Part shown: piece after piece, positions 1 to 5,120 of the stretch
Layout: each line of letters begins with the position of its first letter
Position numbering within the stretch: position 1 is the stretch's first letter
From: Desulfobulbaceae bacterium
GTDB taxonomy: Bacteria; Desulfobacterota; Desulfobulbia; Desulfobulbales; DAOVSZ01
NCBI GenBank assembly: GCA_030627725.1
Contig: DAOVSZ010000233.1
Location: 1-5,120 of the forward strand
DNA: 5,120 nt
Direction of reading: 5' to 3'
The notes under the pieces: generated by a model
Told to the model about the DNA's origin: nothing
The model's input: the letters and a program-made list of their open reading frames with translations, nothing else
Database searches by the model: none
Made by a program: the position numbers and the translations under genes

Positions 1-114
1 AAAAGAGTGCCCGGATGGGTACACATCTGGGGCCCCCCGCAGGAAGTGCCCTTGGGGTGCACTGCTGAACAGTTACCGCATGGCGTTTAGGCTAATTCTG
101 CAGCCATACCTGAA
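1..114 (+). repeat. Diverged copy of a dispersed palindromic intergenic repeat, cut by the left window edge
   Basis: This non-coding stretch contains CTGCTGAACAGTTAC at 62-76, which is identical to 4031-4045 behind valS. The following bases 77-114 match 4046-4083 at 24 of 38 ungapped positions, ending in a shared ACCTGAA. The left part is GC-rich and foldable: GTGCCC at 7-12 can pair with GGGTAC at 17-22 (one G-U pair, 4-nt loop), GGGGCCCC at 29-36 is self-complementary, and AGTGC at 45-49 pairs with GCACT at 59-63. The matching inverted arm (GTAACTRTTCAG type) is not in the window, so it would lie left of position 1 if the copy is complete. The part upstream of 59 shows no clear similarity to the valS-side element, so the core of the two copies differs. 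The repeat supplies the in-frame TGA (111-113) just before the dgt start. No enzyme-encoding gene for its spread is visible. Confidence 0.6.
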
Positions 115-122
115 TTCACCCA

Positions 123-1166
123 ATGGCACATTCACTGCGTAATGATATTGAGGACAGGGAAGAACAGATCCTCTCACCCTTTGCCACCCTGAGCAAGAAC
201 AGCGCCGGACGCGCCAGGAATGAAGCAAACTGCTCTCTTCGAACGGCTTTCCAGAGAGACCGGGACAGAATCATCCATGCCAAAACCTTCCGCCGCTTAA
301 ACCACAAGACACAGGTCTTTCTCTCTCCGACAGGCGACCACTATCGCACCAGGCTCACCCATGTTCTGGAAGTCTCCCAGATCGCACGCACCGTTGCATC
401 CGCCCTTCGACTGAACGTCGATCTGACCGAGGCCATTGCCCTGGCGCATGATCTGGGGCACACCCCGTTCGGTCATGCCGGCGAGTCGGTCTTAAACGAC
501 CTGCACCCCGGCGGCTTTAACCATTATGAGCAGAGTCTCCGGGTTGTTGACTTTCTCGAAAACAGAGGCAAGGGCCTGAACCTGACGCATGAGGTGCGCG
601 ACGGCATCCTCAAGCATTCAAAGGGACGAAAAAAAATCCTGCCGGATGACATCTCGGAGCTGCCGTCTACGTTAGAAGGCCGTGTTGTCCGTGTTGCCGA
701 CATTATCGCCTATGTGAACCACGACTTAGACGATGCTGTCCGGGCCGGTATCATCAATCAGAAGGACATTCCGGAGCACATAAAAAAAACTGTCGGAAAA
801 TCACATTCGGCACGAATCGGCGCCATGGTCAGGGACCTGGTCTCAAGCTCCCTTGCCTCAGGCGGAAAGAAACTCGCCATGAGCAGGGAGGTCATGGCTG
901 CAATTACCGATCTCAGGGCCTTTCTGTTTAAGAATGTCTATGAATCAAATACGGTGCATAAAGATTTTATCAAGTCGATGAAGGTCTTGCGCGAACTGTA
1001 CAATTATTTCCTCACTAACACGAATGCCTGGGAGATGCCTATTACGTATGAAGAAGGCACATCAGACCACAGAATGGTATGCGACTTTGTCGCCGGCATG
1101 ACAGACCGCTATGCACTTGATAAATATTCGGAAATATTTCTCCCGAAACCCTGGAGTGTTTTGTGA
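123..1166 (+). CDS. dgt: Deoxyguanosinetriphosphate triphosphohydrolase-like protein (HD-domain dNTPase, type 2 dGTPase family)
   Basis: This is a predicted cytoplasmic HD-superfamily metal-dependent hydrolase. Characterised family members cleave dNTPs to deoxynucleosides and inorganic tripolyphosphate, affecting dNTP pools. The 347-residue protein is typical of the short dGTPase-like group. The N-terminal signature is present (REEQILSPFATLSKNSAGR at 12-30, QRDRDRIIHAKTFRRLNHKT at 44-63). The HD metal ligands are visible as H80 in RLTHVLEVSQ, H109-D110 in LAHDLGHTPFGH, and D193 in VADIIAYVNHD. The residues H113, H118, E121 and GGFNHYEQSLR (130-140) follow the family pattern, and the C-terminus DRYALDKYSEIFLP is the usual ending. 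No key residue is missing, so it should be active; its preferred dNTP cannot be read from sequence. The ATG at 123 is the most upstream possible, because TGA lies in frame at 111-113, and the following residues match family N-termini. No Shine-Dalgarno sequence is visible before it. valS follows 76 bp downstream on the same strand. Related enzymes can restrict phage by depleting dNTPs, but nothing here points to a defence role. Confidence 0.95.
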   Translation: MAHSLRNDIEDREEQILSPFATLSKNSAGRARNEANCSLRTAFQRDRDRIIHAKTFRRLNHKTQVFLSPTGDHYRTRLTHVLEVSQIARTVASALRLNVDLTEAIALAHDLGHTPFGHAGESVLNDLHPGGFNHYEQSLRVVDFLENRGKGLNLTHEVRDGILKHSKGRKKILPDDISELPSTLEGRVVRVADIIAYVNHDLDDAVRAGIINQKDIPEHIKKTVGKSHSARIGAMVRDLVSSSLASGGKKLAMSREVMAAITDLRAFLFKNVYESNTVHKDFIKSMKVLRELYNYFLTNTNAWEMPITYEEGTSDHRMVCDFVAGMTDRYALDKYSEIFLPKPWSVL

Positions 1167-1188
1167 TTTCTTACAGGAAAAGCTTTTC

Positions 1189-1215
1189 ACCACAGAGACC
1201 ACAGAGGACACAGAG
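1189..1215 (+). repeat. Short ACCACAGAG tandem tract in the dgt-valS gap
   Basis: Two perfect adjacent 9-nt units, ACCACAGAG at 1189-1197 and 1198-1206, are followed after one G by the related ACACAGAG at 1208-1215. The tract sits just downstream of a perfect 12 bp palindrome, GAAAAGCTTTTC (1177-1188), and upstream of an A-rich stretch. From memory, tracts of ACCACAGAG/ACACAGAG type following AGCTTTT recur between genes in many environmental bacterial genomes; I could not check this. Its function is unknown. It occupies the space where a valS leader or promoter would be expected, but no T-box features or open reading frame are seen in it. Confidence 0.6.
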
Positions 1216-1242
1216 AAAAAACTATAATTAAACAAGATAAAT

Positions 1243-3930
1243 ATGAGCAACACAACAGACACAACACAGACAGACGATCCGACCCTTGCAAAGGCCTATG
1301 AATTCAAGAGCGTTGAAGAGAAATGGTACACTTCCTGGCAGGAGCAGAAAAAATTCCAGGCAACCATGGTTGACGGCAGGCCTTCCTTCTCAATAGTCAT
1401 CCCTCCCCCGAACGTGACCGGCGTCCTGCACGTGGGACATGCCTTAAACAACACCCTGCAAGACATCTTGATACGCTTCAGACGGATGCAGGGCTACAAC
1501 ACCGTCTGGGTGCCGGGCACGGACCATGCCGGGATCGCGACCCAGAATGTAGTGGAGCGGCAGTTGGCGCAGGAAGGGACGAGCCGCCATGATATCGGCC
1601 GCAGAAAATTTATCGAACGCGTCTGGGAGTGGAAAGAAGAGTCGGGCGGACAAATCATCAACCAGCTCAAACGACTGGGTTGCTCCTGTGACTGGGACAG
1701 AGAACGTTTCACCATGGACAAGGGACTCTCAAGAGCGGTCCGTGAGGTCTTTGCCAGGCTCTATGACGAAGGGCTCATCTACCGCGGCGACTATATCATC
1801 AATTGGTGCCCACGCTGCCATACCGCACTGGCCGACCTTGAGGTAGAGCATGAGCCGACGGACGGCAAGCTGTACCATATCCGGTATCCCTTTACATCCG
1901 GCGACGGTCATCTGGTGGTCGCAACGACACGGCCCGAGACCATGCTGGGCGATACAGCGGTGGCAGTACACCCGGCAGATGAACGGTATAACAGCCTGCC
2001 GGAAAAATCCGTCACCCTGCCGCTCGTCAACCGTACCATCCCAATTGTTTTTGATACCCATGTTGAACGTGAGTTCGGCACCGGCGCACTCAAGGTGACC
2101 CCGGCCCACGACTTAAATGACTTTGAAATCGCCCGTCGTCATGACCTGCCGGCCTTAAAGGTCATGGATGATTTCGGCAACATGAACAGCGAGGCAGGCC
2201 CGTACGCGGGACAGGAGCGTTTCGAATGCCGGAAAAATGTGGTCGCGGCCCTCGAAGAAGAAGGGCTCCTTGAAAGCGTTGAACCATACCAGCACGGTGT
2301 CGGCCACTGCTACCGCTGTCAGACCGTTGTTGAGCCTTCTCTCTCAAAACAGTGGTTTGTGTCGGTAAAACCGCTCGCCGAAGAGGCGATCAAAGCGGTC
2401 AAGGACGGCCATACCAGAATTCTGCCAAAGACATGGGAAAATACCTATTATGACTGGATGTACAATATCCGCGACTGGTGTATCTCCCGTCAGATCTGGT
2501 GGGGGCACCAGATACCGGCCTGGACCTGCGAATCCTGCGGTGAACTGATCGTAAGCACTGTCGACCCGACCAGCTGTCCCAAGTGCGATGGCGCAAGCCT
2601 TCAGCAGGAGACCGATGTCCTTGATACCTGGTTCAGTTCAGCGCTCTGGCCCTTTTCGACCCTTGGCTGGCCGGATGACACACAAGAGCTTTCCTTTTTC
2701 TATCCCACTTCGGTCCTGATCACCAGTTTTGACATCCTCTTCTTCTGGGTCGCCCGGATGATGATGATGGGTATCCACTTTAAAAAGGAGATCCCGTTCA
2801 AGGACGTTTACCTGCACGCGCTGGTCAGAGACAAACACGGCCACAAAATGAGCAAGTCAAAAGGCAACGTCATGGACCCCCTGCTGGTCATGGACGAATA
2901 CGGCACCGACGCCCTGCGCTTTACCATGACCGCCTTTGCAGCCCAGGGCCGTGACATCAGGCTCTCTGAAGAGCGTATCGAGGGCTACCGTCATTTCATG
3001 AACAAGATATGGAATGCCGCCCGGTTCGCGCTGATGCACATCAAGGACTGCGATCCGGCTGTCACCGCCTCTCTTGCAACTGATGATCTTCCCCTTGCCC
3101 ACAGATGGATCGTGAGCCGGACCAACAGCACGGTGGCCGAAGTCATCAAGGCCCTTGACGAATACAGATTCAACGATGCCGCCTCCGTCGTGTACCAGTT
3201 TATCTGGCACGAGTTCTGTGACTGGTATCTCGAATGGATAAAGCCCGATCTGTACGGTTCGGACGATGATGCAAAAAAGATCGCACAGGCTGTGCTGTTC
3301 ACCGTGTTAGAGTCTATCTTAAAGCTGCTTCACCCGATATCGCCATTTATCACCGAGGAGATCTGGCATGTTCTGCCGGGAAAACGCGAGAGCATCATGA
3401 CGGAATCCTTTCCCGAGATAAACCCTTCCTGGGATGATCAGGAGGCGGAGAAAACGACCGGTTTTCTCATCGGTGTGATCACCGGCATCCGCAACATACG
3501 AAGTGAGATGATGATCCACCCCACCACTGAGATTGAATCTTTTGTCATCTGCCCGGATGCGGCAACAGCGGAAAAGCTTACCAGCAACACAGATACCATT
3601 TCCACCCTGACCAGGTCCAGGAAGCTGACAATTCTTCAGGATGGAAAATGCCCGCAAGGCGCCGCCTCCTATATCTTCAACGATATGGAGATCTACGTGC
3701 CCCTCTCCGGTCTTATCGATGTTGAAAAGGAACTGACGAAGCTGCAAAAACAAAAGGAGAAACTTGAGACACAGATCAAGAAGACGGACGCAAAGCTCGG
3801 CAACAGCAAATTCCTTGCAAACGCCCCTGATGAAATCGTTGCAAAAGAAAAGGGGAAACTGGAAACTCTGACTTCAAAGATGGAAAAAATCAAGGAAAGC
3901 ATGGAGCGGCTTGCCGGACTGGAGAAGTAA
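1243..3930 (+). CDS. valS: Valine--tRNA ligase (valyl-tRNA synthetase)
   Basis: This cytoplasmic class I aminoacyl-tRNA synthetase charges tRNA-Val with valine using ATP and edits mischarged threonine. The 895-residue protein is complete and of normal length. The Rossmann fold shows PPPNVTG (54-60), the HIGH-type motif HVGH (63-66) and KMSKS (535-539) followed by GNVMDP. The inserted editing domain shows ATTRPETMLGDTAV (227-240) and GTGALKVTPAHDLNDFE (279-295). DWCISRQIWWGHQIPAW (411-427) is a strong family signature. Four Cys pairs (C189/C192, C356/C359, C429/C432, C445/C448) suggest two bound zinc ions, as in some bacterial ValRS; that is inference. The anticodon-binding helical domain lies at about 615-780 (FCDWYLEWIKP at 658-668), and a C-terminal tRNA-binding coiled coil rich in Lys and Glu lies at about 826-892. 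The ATG at 1243 is the only plausible start: TAA is in frame at 1225-1227 and the next Met is residue 42, inside the catalytic domain. Residues 2-14 form a Thr/Asp-rich lead absent from the usual compact N-terminus. No good Shine-Dalgarno is visible. No T-box is visible in the short leader. Confidence 0.98.
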   Translation: MSNTTDTTQTDDPTLAKAYEFKSVEEKWYTSWQEQKKFQATMVDGRPSFSIVIPPPNVTGVLHVGHALNNTLQDILIRFRRMQGYNTVWVPGTDHAGIATQNVVERQLAQEGTSRHDIGRRKFIERVWEWKEESGGQIINQLKRLGCSCDWDRERFTMDKGLSRAVREVFARLYDEGLIYRGDYIINWCPRCHTALADLEVEHEPTDGKLYHIRYPFTSGDGHLVVATTRPETMLGDTAVAVHPADERYNSLPEKSVTLPLVNRTIPIVFDTHVEREFGTGALKVTPAHDLNDFEIARRHDLPALKVMDDFGNMNSEAGPYAGQERFECRKNVVAALEEEGLLESVEPYQHGVGHCYRCQTVVEPSLSKQWFVSVKPLAEEAIKAVKDGHTRILPKTWENTYYDWMYNIRDWCISRQIWWGHQIPAWTCESCGELIVSTVDPTSCPKCDGASLQQETDVLDTWFSSALWPFSTLGWPDDTQELSFFYPTSVLITSFDILFFWVARMMMMGIHFKKEIPFKDVYLHALVRDKHGHKMSKSKGNVMDPLLVMDEYGTDALRFTMTAFAAQGRDIRLSEERIEGYRHFMNKIWNAARFALMHIKDCDPAVTASLATDDLPLAHRWIVSRTNSTVAEVIKALDEYRFNDAASVVYQFIWHEFCDWYLEWIKPDLYGSDDDAKKIAQAVLFTVLESILKLLHPISPFITEEIWHVLPGKRESIMTESFPEINPSWDDQEAEKTTGFLIGVITGIRNIRSEMMIHPTTEIESFVICPDAATAEKLTSNTDTISTLTRSRKLTILQDGKCPQGAASYIFNDMEIYVPLSGLIDVEKELTKLQKQKEKLETQIKKTDAKLGNSKFLANAPDEIVAKEKGKLETLTSKMEKIKESMERLAGLEK

Positions 3931-3938
3931 ACAGTTTG

Positions 3939-4090
3939 GTAACTATTCAGCAGCACTCCATCTGCACACGATCAGGCCTTCTCGCATAGCCAACTATAGC
4001 TCGTCAGCCTGCTTGTGCACATCTGAAGCGCTGCTGAACAGTTACGGGATGGAGGTTAAGCCACGTTTACGGCTCCACCTGAAAAGTTAC
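3939..4090. repeat. 152 bp inverted-repeat element (MITE-like or REP-like) between convergent genes
   Basis: The element begins 8 bp after the valS stop and ends 2 bp before the stop codon of the minus-strand gene. Its outer ends, GTAACTATTCAG (3939-3950) and CTGAAAAGTTAC (4079-4090), are inverted copies matching at 11 of 12 positions. A third copy, CTGAACAGTTAC (4034-4045), forms a better inner palindrome: GTAACTATTCAGCAGC (3939-3954) against GCTGCTGAACAGTTAC (4030-4045), 15 of 16. The pairing continues inward with gaps (TGCACA at 3963-3968 against TGTGCA at 4014-4019) to a central ATAG/CTAT hairpin near 3988-3999. Bases 4051-4078 form a second weak hairpin (AGCC at 4059-4062 with GGCT at 4071-4074). 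There is no transposase, clear target-site duplication or U-tract. The folded RNA could help stop transcription from both converging genes, which is inference. Its right part is shared with the repeat at 59-114. A mobile or dispersed non-autonomous element is the simplest reading. Confidence 0.65.
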
Positions 4091-4092
4091 CT

Positions 4093-5120
4093 TTATTCCT
4101 TCATTTCATAAAGGGTCAGACTGATTGCGATCAGAGGGGCGACAACAGCGAGACCGAGCACATTCATCTTGCCATACAGTCCGGGATCTCTGAACATTCC
4201 AAATATCTGTGACAGTTCGCCCCTAAAGACAGAAAACACCAGATAGACAACCAGAGACACGCATATCTCGGAGAACACCAGTTTTTTCGCAAAGGAGAGC
4301 GCCTTGCCCATGAAGCCATCCACCATGACCTGGCGAGTATGGGCACGTTTTATCTTCTGTAACAGCTTGATCACCTTTACGGAAATCTCAAGGGCCTTCC
4401 GGTAACTCTCTCCGGCGCCCTCTTTCACCAGACGATCGATTTCCGCCAGTTTCGCATGCAACCGAAGCAGCATCTTCTTATCGTTGCCGAAAAAGGATTT
4501 ATACGGAAACATTCTCCAAAACTTCTCGTAATACTGATGTTTTTTTAAGGCGCCTTTGACAAAGCTGTCAAGTTCGTCAAGGCATGCCTCCCTGATCTCA
4601 TCACACCTGTCACGAAGGTCTTCGCCTTTGTCCATGACATCAAAGAGATCGTAACAGGTGTGATGCTGCAGGCGTTCCTGTAAAGAATCCAGAGACTCAA
4701 GACAGGATTTGAGCCTCTCGTCATCCTCAACAAACCAGGATTTCAGGTCCTCGCAGTCAATGCTCGCCTTGGTCAGAAGGGTCGTTGCAGATGTCTTCAT
4801 GATCTTGATCCGCTCTGAAAGCATCTCATCAATAAAACCATGCACAGGCTGCAGCTGCGGATCCATGAGAAGGGTCATGAAAAACTCCTTTGAATGCTTC
4901 TGCAGAAGCTGCAGCTCTCGGAAGGATTTTTCAGAAAAACCGCTCTTGATCTCGATCTGAATGAACCGGTAGCGACCTTCATGGTTTTCCGGATCGATCT
5001 TCAGTATGTTTTTTACCGCATACTGGGCTTTCCACAGATTACCGACAAGGTCATAATAGCGTGAAAGAAGAAGGTTAATATACATCTGCTCCTTGTTCTG
5101 TTCAGCCAGGCTCAAGGCCT
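4093..5120 (-). CDS. C-terminal part of an unrecognised TPR-containing protein with two C-terminal membrane helices (5' end beyond window)
   Basis: I do not recognise this gene. The frame is open to the window edge (GCC and a partial codon precede the TTG at 5115), so the start lies outside and TTG should not be taken as it. At least 341 residues are present; numbering here counts from the Leu at 5115. Residues 11-44 fit a 34-residue tetratricopeptide repeat, with Y21, G25, A30 and a closing DPEN (41-44); a weaker repeat-like helix pair may follow at about 45-85. Residues 90-260 look helical, rich in Lys, Glu and Leu, with Cys at 121, 138, 154, 171 and 178. Two hydrophobic segments, about 279-297 and 317-336, are likely membrane helices separated by a roughly 20-residue loop, and only EMKE follows the second. 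The predicted layout is a TPR/helical region mostly on one side of the membrane with a C-terminal hairpin anchor. The gene converges on valS, so it is not in its operon. A scaffolding or protein-binding role is only a guess from the TPR. Confidence 0.85.
   Translation of the reverse strand, partial: ALSLAEQNKEQMYINLLLSRYYDLVGNLWKAQYAVKNILKIDPENHEGRYRFIQIEIKSGFSEKSFRELQLLQKHSKEFFMTLLMDPQLQPVHGFIDEMLSERIKIMKTSATTLLTKASIDCEDLKSWFVEDDERLKSCLESLDSLQERLQHHTCYDLFDVMDKGEDLRDRCDEIREACLDELDSFVKGALKKHQYYEKFWRMFPYKSFFGNDKKMLLRLHAKLAEIDRLVKEGAGESYRKALEISVKVIKLLQKIKRAHTRQVMVDGFMGKALSFAKKLVFSEICVSLVVYLVFSVFRGELSQIFGMFRDPGLYGKMNVLGLAVVAPLIAISLTLYEMKE

Noticed and set aside
123..1166. dgt as part of an anti-phage defence system
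   Set aside because: The dGTPase family can deplete dNTPs during infection, but this copy is a standard type 2 protein beside valS, with no defence genes or mobile-element genes in the window.
1177..1188. GAAAAGCTTTTC as a rho-independent terminator for dgt
   Set aside because: It is AT-rich, has no loop space in its perfect form and has no following T-run, so it is unlikely to terminate by itself.
1223..1228. Perfect TATAAT upstream of valS as a -10 promoter element
   Set aside because: No TTGACA-like -35 lies 16-18 bp upstream, and the start codon is only 14 bp beyond, leaving almost no leader. An AT-rich gap makes a chance match likely.
1729..2109. 126-residue minus-strand open frame inside valS
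   Set aside because: It is antisense to the strongly conserved ValRS editing domain, so it is a shadow of that coding sequence. The same holds for the other antisense frames within dgt and valS, including 3319-3753.
3911..4111. Plus-strand 66-residue open frame spanning the valS end and the intergenic repeat
   Set aside because: It overlaps the valS 3' end and runs through the palindromic element; its composition is not protein-like and there is no start signal.
4090..4114. CCTTTAT/ATAAAGG hairpin over the stop codon of the minus-strand gene
   Set aside because: The stem is 7 bp and AT-rich with an 11-nt loop and no T-tract; it overlaps coding sequence and is probably chance.

Overview
The window carries two complete genes on the plus strand, dgt-like (123-1166) and valS (1243-3930), then a convergent minus-strand gene (from 5120 down to 4093) whose N-terminus lies beyond the right edge. 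The first two are chromosomal housekeeping genes of a moderately GC-rich bacterium. The ValRS has the bacterial zinc-binding Cys pairs and a C-terminal coiled coil, and the dGTPase belongs to the short 'type 2' group. General resemblance to proteins of Desulfobacterota, Nitrospirota and similar lineages is an impression from memory and cannot be settled from this sequence.

Layout: positions 1-114 hold a hairpin-rich intergenic repeat that runs off the left edge and ends 8 bp before the dgt ATG. The 76 bp dgt-valS gap contains a 12 bp perfect palindrome, then a short tandem ACCACAGAG tract and an AT-rich stretch before valS. After valS, a 152 bp stretch (3939-4090) is bounded by inverted CTGAANAGTTAC-type ends and contains a long imperfect palindrome. 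It fills nearly all of the 162 bp between the convergent stop codons. The left-edge repeat and the right part of this element align without gaps at about 39 of 53 positions, so they look like two diverged copies of one dispersed family.

The dGTPase homolog acts on the dNTP pool and ValRS charges tRNA-Val. Their co-orientation allows co-transcription but no functional link is evident. The minus-strand gene encodes the C-terminal part of a TPR-containing, mostly helical protein ending in two predicted membrane helices; I do not recognise its function. I saw no RNA gene, CRISPR array, transposase gene, phage gene or defence cassette. The most notable signal is the dispersed palindromic repeat family placed tightly against gene boundaries, not a new protein system.
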